DNA of 64,000 nucleotides, taken from assembly GCA_963729275.1 (NCBI GenBank), contig CAVSNH010000003.1, positions 744,001 through 808,000 of the forward strand. Reading direction: 5' to 3'. The translations under genes and the position numbers were made by a program. Below, in pieces: positions 51,382 through 59,201 of this stretch; position 1 is the first letter of the stretch; every line of letters starts with the position of its first letter. Below the pieces are notes generated by a model, which was not told where the DNA came from, did not search any database, and saw only the letters and a program-made list of their open reading frames with translations. This DNA is from CAVSNH01 sp963729275. Its GTDB lineage: Bacteria; Actinomycetota; Acidimicrobiia; Acidimicrobiales; RAAP-2.

Positions 51382-52804
51382 GTGGGTTCGATTCCTGACG
51401 GAGTGCTAGACGAGAGCGACGGGTCCTGCGCTCAGCAACCCTTCGAGCCGGTCAGTAGGTCTGTTGCAGTAAGTCGGCCAATGTCCATGATGTAACCGCG
51501 CGACCAGCGGGGTTGCAACTGTGGTCAACGGAATGTCACCGCGCCGTCACGAACAGTGTCTTCCCGTTGGCGGCAGAGTTGCCGGCGTCGACGCGGCGCC
51601 AGTCTGAGGCGCGCTGACCACAGAGGGTGACGGAGCGATCTCAAAGCGATCGGCCGCGGGGACTCAACCTTCAGAGACGCGACGTAGCAGCGCGCTCACT
51701 CATAGGGAGGCTTCAATTTCGCACATGGCCGCCGACATCTCTGGAGTGCTCGCCCGCTTGCGACTGCACCAAAATCACTGTCCTTTCCGGTTGCTGTCCA
51801 CTCCGAACCACGAAAGCTCAAGTGCGTTTGTGCCCTCCCGCGACGGATCCGTCTCTAAACGAGGTCAGATGAACTGCGTTCGCATCCCACGTTCCGTTGA
51901 GAGGTGTCCGCCCCGGCACCGGCAGCCCTAGAGATCCATGGCGCAGATCCATAAGAGGACGACCCGGACCGGAGTGGTCCGCGACGACGTGAGGACCCCT
52001 ATCGGCAGTCGGGTCGTGACAAGACGCTCAAACGCTGACGAGATGCCGGTGCCCTGTGCGACGTCGGTCGAAGGCGATCGGCTACGGGGTCTTGCTATCG
52101 ATCAGCGACGAGCGCGGGTGACGCTTGCCCCTATAGTCGCGACAATCCCGATGAGCCCCGTATGGCTCTCTTGCGCACCGAACCGTCGACCAGTACAAGT
52201 GGCTGTTCGCGCGTCACATCGAGCAGGACCTGAAAAATCGAGCGACCGGGGACATCGACCGGTCGGCAACTGATGGAACGCTCAGCTTCCCGGCCAGCAC
52301 GGGACGACGGGTGCCAGGGCCTACCGCCTCTTGTCGTGAAGAGTGTCATGCCGATGTCCGGTCGCTGACCTAGGCACATCCTCCAAAAGGGGGCCCTGCG
52401 CCAGGATGCCTACTGGGTCGGTCAGACCGAGCTTTGCCTGACGAGCTGGCTCACAGATTCTGTGCCGGCCCGCATGGCCTGGCCTACATGGGATCGCCCC
52501 TCGACTGGCCCGCCGGGCCGACCGGAGTGACTTCATAGGAGCCAGGTCGAGAGTGAGCTCAACTCAGACGTGTCTCCGAGCGGCCCTGCGAGGGGTTCGC
52601 CGTCCATACCTCGAACCATCTGGCACAGGGACCCCGGGCTCGTGACCGAGTCCCAGTCAGAGCGGCCCGGCCTTGGAGCTCGACCCAGTGGCGACCATCG
52701 TCACCATTCCACCCGGCGACCTACCTGGCGAACTCTCGTTGTCCAAGGCCCGTTCCGTCCTGAGGCGCGCAACTCCAGGACTCGATTGTGCACGTAATAG
52801 TGAA
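51382..52804. other. 1.4-kb stretch without a supported gene
   Basis: Frames here are short and not recognisable. TGAAGAGTGTCATGCCG at 52337 resembles the left end of the insertion-sequence family seen at 55026, 62219, 63433 and 63571. The region looks like degraded mobile or intergenic DNA. It includes the promoter of the GH26-like gene at its left side and the end of glmS at its right. Confidence 0.5.
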
Positions 52805-54616
52805 TCACTCGACGGTGACGCTCTTTGCCAAATTACGAGGCTTGTCGATATCGCGACCCATGGCGAGGGCGGCGTGGTACGCCATGATCTGCAGTGGGAT
52901 ACCTAGCAGGACAGGCTGCAATTCGGGTTCGGTTGTCGGGACAGTGAGGGTCACGTCCGCAGGGGTCGCGGTTAGTGAATCGGTGACAGCGATGATGGGC
53001 CCCCCTCGGGCATCAATCTCTGCAATTGATGCCATGTTCTTTTCCCACAGTTCGTCAAACGGCGCAATCATGACGGTTGGGATTTCTTTAGTGACGAGCG
53101 CAAGCGGCCCGTGCTTGAGTTCCGCCGCCGGGTATGCCTCTGCATGAATATAGGAGACCTCCTTCAACTTCTGGGCGCCCTCGAGGGCGACGTGGAAGCC
53201 TTGAACCCTCCCGACATAGAAGGCGCTCGAAGCATCAGTGAGACGTTTCGCCGCATCAGCGATCTCCTCCTCGCAGTCGAGCGCCTCCCGGATCTGCGCT
53301 GGGAGTGCCTCAAGCGCCTTGATGAGTCGGTCTCCAGCCGCCGGACCAACGTCGCGGATACGACCAAGGTGCAAGGCAAGCAGCACGAAAGCAACAACCG
53401 TCGAAGTAAAAGTCTTCGTCGACGTCACAGATACTTCTGGGCCTGCATGGAGATAGATGCCCGAGCCACACTCACGCGCGATCGTGCTGCCCGGCGTGTT
53501 GACGATGCCGAGAACGTTGCCACCCTTGCGGATGATCTCCTGGACCGCTGCAAGGGTGTCGTAGGTCTCCCCGGACTGGCTGATTGCAATGTAAAGAGTG
53601 TCCGGATCGATGACCGGATTGCGATAACGGAACTCTGACGCGGTTTCGGCATCCGCGGGGATCCGTGTAAGGCCCTCGATCAAGTGAGCGCCGGCAAGGC
53701 CTGCATAGAAGGCAGAGCCGCATCCGATGACCTTGATGCGCCGCAGAGCCAATACGTCGTGTGGGGAGAGATCGATCCCGCCCAGATGAGCCGTTGCGAA
53801 ACGGTGGTCGATCCGGCCCCGCAGGACCCCCTCCACGGCAGCGGGCTGCTCGTGGATCTCCTTGTGCATGTAGTCGGCGTGACCACCCTTATCGTAGGCG
53901 GTCTTCGACACCGGAGAGACCACCGGCCGCTTCTTGGTCGGTTCAGCGTTGAGGGTGAACGTTCGAAACCCCCCAGTATTCAGTACCGCCATCTCGCGGT
54001 CGTCGAGGTAGACGATTTGGTCTGTATGGCGCACAAGCGCCGAAGCGTCCGAGGCCACGAAATGCTCACCCTTGCCGATGCCAAGCAACACCGGACTACC
54101 GTTTCTGGCAACAACGATTCGATCCGGCTGGTGTTGGTCGATGACGACAAGGCCGTAGGCACCTTCGACGAGAAGGAGTGCGGCACGCACTCTGTCCTCC
54201 AATTCCGCCGCCGGCTGGGCGGCAATGAGATGAGCCAACACTTCTGTGTCAGTCTCGGACACGAAGGCTGTGTCCAGGAGAGCCGTGGCTCGCAGCTCCG
54301 CAGCGTTCTCGATAATGCCGTTGTGAACTACCGCGATCGACTTGGAGGCATCGACGTGGGGATGGGCGTTTGCGTCAGTCGGTTTTCCATGTGTCGCCCA
54401 GCGCGTGTGACCGATGCCCACTGTTCCATGGAGCCGCTTCGGTGCCGTTGCGATCAATTCGTCCACTCGACCGGAGCGCTTGTGGATTTTGAGGTCGCTC
54501 CGTCCGACGATGGCCACGCCTGCGGAGTCGTAACCCCGATACTCGAGTCTCTGGAGCGCTCCAAAAAGAATCGGAACGGCATCTTCCCTGCCGATGTAGC
54601 CGATGATTCCACACAT
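52805..54616 (-). CDS. glmS: Glutamine-fructose-6-phosphate aminotransferase (isomerizing)
   Basis: A 603-residue enzyme that makes glucosamine 6-phosphate from fructose 6-phosphate and glutamine, the first step towards UDP-GlcNAc for peptidoglycan. The mature N-terminal Cys follows the start (MCGIIGYIGREDAVPILFGA), with RWATHGKPTDANAHPH and VHNGIIENAAELR in the glutaminase domain. Two SIS domains follow, with IKVIGCGSAFYAGLAGAHLI and AISQSGETYDTLAAVQEI, and the standard end NLAKSVTVE. ATG 54616 has AGGAG eight bases upstream. A longer in-frame extension to 55090 is not coding. It lies 11 bp after a small conserved-looking gene and is of full family length. Confidence 0.97.
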   Translation of the reverse strand: MCGIIGYIGREDAVPILFGALQRLEYRGYDSAGVAIVGRSDLKIHKRSGRVDELIATAPKRLHGTVGIGHTRWATHGKPTDANAHPHVDASKSIAVVHNGIIENAAELRATALLDTAFVSETDTEVLAHLIAAQPAAELEDRVRAALLLVEGAYGLVVIDQHQPDRIVVARNGSPVLLGIGKGEHFVASDASALVRHTDQIVYLDDREMAVLNTGGFRTFTLNAEPTKKRPVVSPVSKTAYDKGGHADYMHKEIHEQPAAVEGVLRGRIDHRFATAHLGGIDLSPHDVLALRRIKVIGCGSAFYAGLAGAHLIEGLTRIPADAETASEFRYRNPVIDPDTLYIAISQSGETYDTLAAVQEIIRKGGNVLGIVNTPGSTIARECGSGIYLHAGPEVSVTSTKTFTSTVVAFVLLALHLGRIRDVGPAAGDRLIKALEALPAQIREALDCEEEIADAAKRLTDASSAFYVGRVQGFHVALEGAQKLKEVSYIHAEAYPAAELKHGPLALVTKEIPTVMIAPFDELWEKNMASIAEIDARGGPIIAVTDSLTATPADVTLTVPTTEPELQPVLLGIPLQIMAYHAALAMGRDIDKPRNLAKSVTVE

Positions 54617-54627
54617 AAGATTCGCTC

Positions 54628-54897
54628 CTAGCCGTAGATCAGGCGCCGAATCTGACGCTCGGTCAAGTCGGGTGCGGCGACGGGCCGGCAGCCGAGCTCC
54701 TCCCGGATACGCCGGAAGATTTCGGCATTGCCGATGCCAAGTGATTGAAGTTCCCGGTGGCGACGACGAACGACGTCCTCGACTGACTCGCTGAAGTAGG
54801 CGACCGTCTCCTCGATGACCCGCGTTGCGACGTATGGGTCCATGAGCGTGGTTCGGGTGACGTGTCTCACCAACTCGCCCCACTCGTCCCTCGCCAC
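54628..54897 (-). CDS. Small helical protein upstream of glmS
   Basis: An 89-residue, mostly helical protein: RDEWGELVRHVTRTTLMDPY, ATRVIEETVAYFSESVEDVV, RRRHRELQSLGIGNAEIFRR and IREELGCRPVAAPDLTERQI. The last part has a helix-turn-helix-like spacing (LGIGNAEIFRRIREE) and ends RQIRRLIYG. It does not belong to a family I can name. It ends 11 bp before the glmS start on the same strand, so the two are likely co-transcribed. It might bind nucleic acid or regulate glmS, but that is only inferred from position. Confidence 0.7.
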   Translation of the reverse strand: MARDEWGELVRHVTRTTLMDPYVATRVIEETVAYFSESVEDVVRRRHRELQSLGIGNAEIFRRIREELGCRPVAAPDLTERQIRRLIYG

Positions 54898-55591
54898 CAG
54901 GCCAGTATGACAACCGAACGGACTCTTGGCACCGAGTTTGCCCGAAATCGGGCAGAATCTCGGTAGTTGTAGGGGTGGTCAAGGGTCTGAAGGCTCGTTT
55001 ACTCATCCCACGGCTTTGACCGGGCTGAAGGGTGTCATGACGGCGCATGCCCGCTGACCAGGCAGATCCGCGTGGATGAGATTTCGGCACTCACAAGTCC
55101 TTCCTTCCTGGCTATGGGAATGTCGGATTCGCGATCTCCAATGAGGACTGACTCCGCCCGACACACCAAGCCCGTCATCAACAAGTCAAAGTCGAAGACG
55201 TCGGTGGGCGCCGTGAGGTGGAGGCAGCTCCGGCGATGGCGTCCAAGACCCACTCCCAGCATCGGTCGATTGCCCCACTCGCGGAGGCTGACCCTCCCAA
55301 GGCGAGCTCCAGAAGCCGCATCGAGATCTCGACGACGAGCATCCGACGCATCTTGGCGGTCAAGTCCCGTCCTGGTCTGAGCCGGCAGACCTGGCGCCAG
55401 TTCATGCAGTCAGGCATGAACTCTTCACGCGAGACAGACGTACGAACTGGGCCCGGAGCTGCGGAGTCTTGGCGGGAGAGACCAGCAGCTCGAACGGGCC
55501 CGATGGCTCTTATTCTAGTTAAACTGCTTGCTCCATGCAACCGATGCGCTAAGCAACTCATGAATCACCCCAGGTCAGCGAAGGGGGATCG
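54898..55591. other. Region with an insertion-sequence left end and unassigned fragments
   Basis: TGCCCGA and TCGGGCA form a small perfect dyad around AA near 54940. At 55026 TGAAGGGTGTCATGACGG with CCGCTGACCAGGCAGATC is a solo insertion-sequence end. A minus-strand frame at 55050-55200 (ESVLIGDRESDIPIARKEGL) faintly resembles a HAD hydrolase motif, but it is too short and lacks neighbours in frame. Nothing else is supported. Confidence 0.4.
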
Positions 55592-55768
55592 GTGGAAAGT
55601 GAGCCAGAAGGCGAAGTGGTGGTCGTCTGCGATGTCTACGGATGCCACAGCGAACTGGTTGTGGCGCCAGGGCTGGACGTTCACCAGGCGATCGAGGACC
55701 ACGCCGACTGGGCGTGTGTCGACGGGACGTATGTTTGCGTTCGACACCAGCGGCCGTGGCTCTCTTGA
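55592..55768 (+). CDS. 58-residue Cys-rich microprotein
   Basis: From GTG 55592, preceded by AAGGGGG, a 58-residue frame reads ESEPEGEVVVVCDVYGCHSE, LVVAPGLDVHQAIEDHADWA and CVDGTYVCVRHQRPWLS. Four Cys (two in CDVYGC, two in CVDGTYVC) plus several His could build a zinc ribbon or disulfide-bonded fold. The codon pattern is good (third-position G/C). I do not recognise the family. It lies upstream of, and convergent with, the MarR gene at 55823. Confidence 0.6.
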   Translation: MESEPEGEVVVVCDVYGCHSELVVAPGLDVHQAIEDHADWACVDGTYVCVRHQRPWLS

Positions 55769-55822
55769 GTCGGCATGTGCGATTGACCGCAGTCTCCGAT
55801 GAGGAGCGGCTTTATCTGAACC

Positions 55823-56311
55823 TCAGACGTCCCAGCCCGTGCACCAGTCCTGTTCGGGAACTTCCCCAGCGGCGGCGGCCAACTGTACGAGCCCTTCGAC
55901 CATTGCCCGTTGCACTTCTTCCGGGATCGATGCCAGAAGATCGGCGATCTCGGCACGCCGATGTTGGGTGACTGTCGTGACGAGACGATGACCCGATTCC
56001 GTGAGGGCGAGACGCATTTGTCGCCGATCCTTGGTGTCGGTTCGCCGTCGCACCAAGCCCTTGCGCACCAATCGCTCCACCATGCGGGACGCGGTCGGCG
56101 CCGTTACGGCAACGGCTTCGGCCAAGGCGCTAACTGACTGGGGCCCGTGGGAAGCCAAGACGACGAGGCTCCGGTACTGAGTGAGCGTGACCTCCTCACC
56201 GACATCAGCGAGCGAGCGAGCGGCCATTCCGACCAATGCCCGACTGGCCGAGACCACCGCATCTACGACGGGATCCGCGTCTCGGGTGATCGAAGTGGCA
56301 TTTGCATGCAC
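55823..56311 (-). CDS. MarR-family transcriptional regulator (copy 1)
   Basis: A 162-residue winged-helix regulator: VVDAVVSASRALVGMAARSL, EEVTLTQYRSLVVLASHGPQ, SVSALAEAVAVTAPTASRMV (recognition helix), ERLVRKGLVRRRTDTKDRRQ (wing) and MRLALTESGHRLVTTVTQHR. The C-terminal dimerisation helices end EVPEQDWCTGWDV. It should bind a palindromic operator as a dimer and release on binding a phenolic or oxidant signal. It is divergent from a close paralogue at 56501, and both end with the same EVPEQDW motif, so the pair arose by duplication. Its promoter is shared with the ClC operon. Confidence 0.9.
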   Translation of the reverse strand: MHANATSITRDADPVVDAVVSASRALVGMAARSLADVGEEVTLTQYRSLVVLASHGPQSVSALAEAVAVTAPTASRMVERLVRKGLVRRRTDTKDRRQMRLALTESGHRLVTTVTQHRRAEIADLLASIPEEVQRAMVEGLVQLAAAAGEVPEQDWCTGWDV

Positions 56312-56500
56312 TAGGCAATTCTTTCACATCCGGGGCGGACGCCGTCGGTGCGAATCCTCTCGACAAAATCCCGATCCGGTTCAGTTTTCGCGCCGCTTCG
56401 GCTCATTCCCTCCCACCTCTGCCGAGCCCAAGCCCGCAGCAACCGGCAGGAATCCCTAGCCCGGGCGGGGCCGTACCGCAACTCATACTCTATACAATAG
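56312..56500. promoter_or_regulatory. Divergent promoter region of the MarR pair
   Basis: Near the right side CTATACAATAG (56488-56498) is a short dyad (CTAT/ATAG) that includes TACAAT, a good -10 hexamer, about seven bases from the TTG start of the second regulator. That layout fits autoregulation by a MarR dimer covering its own promoter, with a leaderless message. The left side gives the promoter for the first copy, and TGCATGCA overlaps its start codon. Confidence 0.45.
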
Positions 56501-56989
56501 TTGCTGTATGCAGCTTACGACGGAACCGAGCGTCCTGATCCACTCGTCGACGCCGTCCTGTCGGTCAGCCGGGTCCTGGTCGCGACCGCCGCGCGGTCGC
56601 TTGCCGATGCGGGTGAGCAGGTGACCCTCCCGCAGTATCGGGCCCTCGTGGGGCTGGCCTCCAGGGGTCCGCAAAGCGTCGCGGAACTGGCCGAGGCTGT
56701 TTCGGTGACCCCGCCCACCGCGTCCCGGATGTGCGAGCGGCTCGTCAGGAAAGACCTCGTCAACAGGCGGGCCGGTAGGACGGACCGGCCACAAGTGGGA
56801 GTGGGCCTGACCCGGGCCGGCCGACAGATCATCGACGATGTCACGAAGCGCCGGAGGGCGGAGATCGCCAACTTGGTCGCAAATGTGTCGCACCAGGCTC
56901 GCGTTTCGCAGGTCGAGGCTCTGCAGCAGTTGTGCGAGACCGCAGGGGAGGTGCCAGAGCAGGACTGGTCCCTCGGCTGGGACTTGTAG
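56501..56989 (+). CDS. MarR-family transcriptional regulator (copy 2)
   Basis: A 162-residue paralogue of the divergent MarR gene: LVDAVLSVSRVLVATAARSL, EQVTLPQYRALVGLASRGPQ, SVAELAEAVSVTPPTASRMC, ERLVRKDLVNRRAGRTDRPQ and the end EVPEQDWSLGWDL. The regulator directly precedes the ClC gene with no gap (TAG then GTG), so it probably controls that channel gene. The start is uncertain: TTG 56501 keeps the frame, while ATG 56507 reads out of frame as MQLTTEP, which could be the true start if one base is missing. Confidence 0.88.
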   Translation: MLYAAYDGTERPDPLVDAVLSVSRVLVATAARSLADAGEQVTLPQYRALVGLASRGPQSVAELAEAVSVTPPTASRMCERLVRKDLVNRRAGRTDRPQVGVGLTRAGRQIIDDVTKRRRAEIANLVANVSHQARVSQVEALQQLCETAGEVPEQDWSLGWDL

Positions 56990-58996
56990 GTGTCGACCGA
57001 CTCGCATTCCGAGAGCGGGTTCCGCTGGCTCGTGCAATCGGCTGGGGCAGCTCTGCGGACATCCAGCCTGGGATTGGTGATCATGGCAGTTATCGTCGGA
57101 GTGGGTGCCGGCTTCGGGGCTGTGGCGTTCCGCTGGCTGATCCTAAGTTTCACGTGGCTTGCCACTGGTTACTGGCAGTTCGGACAACAAGGCCGGATAC
57201 CTAGCCTGCACTTCCCAGACCTCGGGATCTGGTTCCTCCTTGTGATCCCGATCATTGGCGGCATTCTCTACGGGCCACTCATCCAACGGTTCGCGCCGGA
57301 GGCGCGTGGCCATGGTGTGCCCGAGGTCATGCTTGCAGTGGCGGAGAACGGCGGACGCATCCGGCCGCAGGTCACCGTGGTGAAGGCTCTCGGATCTGCA
57401 ATCTGTATCGGCACCGGCGGATCCGTTGGGCGAGAAGGCCCAATCGTGCAGATCGGGTCCGCGCTCGCGTCAACTCTCGGCCAGTGGGTTCGGATGTCCG
57501 AGACCCGACTACGCATCATCGTTGCCTGTGGCGCGGCCGGCGGGATCGCGGCCACGTTCAACGCCCCCCTTACTGGTGTGTTCTTCGGATTCGAAATCAT
57601 CCTGCGGGAGTTCTCCATCGATGCCCTGTTCGGGACGATCGTCTCGGCGGTCGCTGCCGACCTCGTGAGCCGAGCCTTCTTCGGTTCGGCGCCGTTCTTC
57701 TCAAATCTCCCCCACAACCTGGTGGTTCACGACGACCGCACCTTTTTGCTGATAGCCGTGCTCGGAATCACATCGGGTCTGCTGGGTTGGGCATTCAAGA
57801 GCTTTCTTTACAAGTTGGAGGACATCGGCGATGCCCTGTGGACGCAGCGCCCGGAGTGGGCCCGCCCGGCGGTGGGCGGCATCGCCCTCGGGGCGCTTCT
57901 CCTCCTGATCCCCGAGATGTACGGCGTCGGCTACCCCGTGTTGGAGAAGGCAGTTGCCGGTCAATACGTCTTGTGGTTCCTCGTCATCCTCCTCTTCGGC
58001 AAGATCCTCGCCACCAGCCTTACCCTCTCCATTGGGGGCTCTGGGGGGATCTTCGCCCCCTCCTTGTTCATTGGGGCGATGGAAGGGACGGCCTTCGGCT
58101 CCATCGTCGAGCATCTTTTCGGTCACGCAGTGGGCAATCCCGCAGTGTTCGCCGTGGTGGCGATGGGTGGTGTGTTCGGGGCGGCGGCCCAAGCCCCTCT
58201 CACCGCCATCGCCAGCGCCCTGGAGATGACCGGGAACTTCACTCTTACGCTTCCGGTCATGCTCGTTGTCGGGATTGCCACCGCTATCTCCAAGCGGCTG
58301 AGCTACGGGAGCATCTACACCACGAAGCTGTTGCGCCGCGGCATCGACATCGAGCGCCCGCTCCCCACCAATGTCTTGCACACCTTGACGGTCGCCGATG
58401 TCATGCAGCCAGTTGGGATGGGGACGGCGGCCGTGGAGCTTGGGGCTTCTGCGGACGGTCCGTATCGTGTCGGGCATGACGGCTGGGCCGCCTTGCTGGG
58501 CCAGGCGACCGACCTAGGGCCACCACAGATCCTCTTCAGCGACGAGACCCTCGACCAGGCGCTACGCCAGCTCGTCCTCTACGGCCGATTCGGGCTTCCC
58601 GTCCTTTCACCCGACGAGAAGTATCTGCGAGGATGGATCACGCGCCGCAATGTCCTACACGCCGTGAGTGAACGGATGGGCTCCGTTACCCGCGAGGCCG
58701 AGCTGGGCACGCTTGCCGCCGAGTTCTCCGAACCTGACGCGGCGGCGCGTCTCCACAAGCCACCCAAACCCCTCCAAAGCTACGACCTCTTCGAAATCCC
58801 CATCCACGCATCGTCCGCGATCGTGGATCGGCGAGTGGGTGAGGTGGCGTGGCCACGGGGGTCGGTGGTGGTAGCCGTATCCGAGCATCACGAGCTCGTT
58901 GCCCCCCGGACCGATGCCCGACTGCTCGCCGGCGAGCGCATCGTCCTCCTTGCCCCTGTCCGCTGGGGAGGGTCCTGCGGGCGCCTCATTGGATGA
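56990..58996 (+). CDS. ClC-type chloride channel/antiporter with CBS and C-terminal regulatory domain
   Basis: A 668-residue membrane protein. The ClC core has the chloride-site blocks GTGGSVGREGPIVQIGSALA (gating Glu in GREGP), AAGGIAATFNAPLTGVFFGF and LSIGGSGGIFAPSLFIGAME, with about ten to twelve hydrophobic segments up to residue about 440. Residues about 460-600 contain CBS-type repeats (HTLTVADVMQPVGM, LVLYGRFGLPVLSPDEKYLR, GWITRRNVLHAV), and the tail (RGSVVVAVSEHHELVAPRTD) resembles the TrkA-C/RCK-C domain. It likely exchanges Cl- for H+ under control of cytosolic ligands. GTG 56990 immediately follows the MarR stop. Confidence 0.92.
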   Translation: MSTDSHSESGFRWLVQSAGAALRTSSLGLVIMAVIVGVGAGFGAVAFRWLILSFTWLATGYWQFGQQGRIPSLHFPDLGIWFLLVIPIIGGILYGPLIQRFAPEARGHGVPEVMLAVAENGGRIRPQVTVVKALGSAICIGTGGSVGREGPIVQIGSALASTLGQWVRMSETRLRIIVACGAAGGIAATFNAPLTGVFFGFEIILREFSIDALFGTIVSAVAADLVSRAFFGSAPFFSNLPHNLVVHDDRTFLLIAVLGITSGLLGWAFKSFLYKLEDIGDALWTQRPEWARPAVGGIALGALLLLIPEMYGVGYPVLEKAVAGQYVLWFLVILLFGKILATSLTLSIGGSGGIFAPSLFIGAMEGTAFGSIVEHLFGHAVGNPAVFAVVAMGGVFGAAAQAPLTAIASALEMTGNFTLTLPVMLVVGIATAISKRLSYGSIYTTKLLRRGIDIERPLPTNVLHTLTVADVMQPVGMGTAAVELGASADGPYRVGHDGWAALLGQATDLGPPQILFSDETLDQALRQLVLYGRFGLPVLSPDEKYLRGWITRRNVLHAVSERMGSVTREAELGTLAAEFSEPDAAARLHKPPKPLQSYDLFEIPIHASSAIVDRRVGEVAWPRGSVVVAVSEHHELVAPRTDARLLAGERIVLLAPVRWGGSCGRLIG

Positions 58997-59201
58997 AGGT
59001 CCCAATCCTGGTCACGACGCTGATCGGGAGCAGGACCAGCCTGAGTAGCGGGCGTGCGGCCATCACCGCGGCGAGGAGGGCACTCACCAGCCCGTCTTAC
59101 TGCTCTATAGATAGTCGGGATGGGCTCACGGTTCACCATGGCACGAGACCTGCGAGCGTCAGCAATCGAGATCACCCTCTACCGTTGGTGCCAGACGGCG
59201 G
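58997..59201. other. Convergent intergenic region
   Basis: This lies between the ClC gene and the convergent copper ATPase gene. A plus-strand frame (MKVPILVTTLIGSRTSLSSG) overlaps the ClC stop by ATGA but I do not recognise it and consider it doubtful. No clear terminator hairpin was seen. Confidence 0.3.

Noticed and set aside
51938..52560. Possible decayed transposase (LLDVTREQPLVLVDG)
   Set aside because: The text is too short and lacks DDE-context motifs in any frame; kept only as unassigned DNA.
52617..52805. glmS ribozyme or riboswitch near glmS
   Set aside because: The glmS ribozyme lies upstream of glmS in Firmicutes; the upstream side here is only 11 bp from another gene and has no such fold.
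54617..55090. 158-residue N-terminal extension of GlmS
   Set aside because: GlmS needs Cys directly after the initiator Met; the extension overlaps the separate small gene and looks non-coding.
55050..55260. HAD-hydrolase-like fragment (ESVLIGDRESDIPIA)
   Set aside because: Only one short motif matches, with no neighbouring family blocks in any frame.
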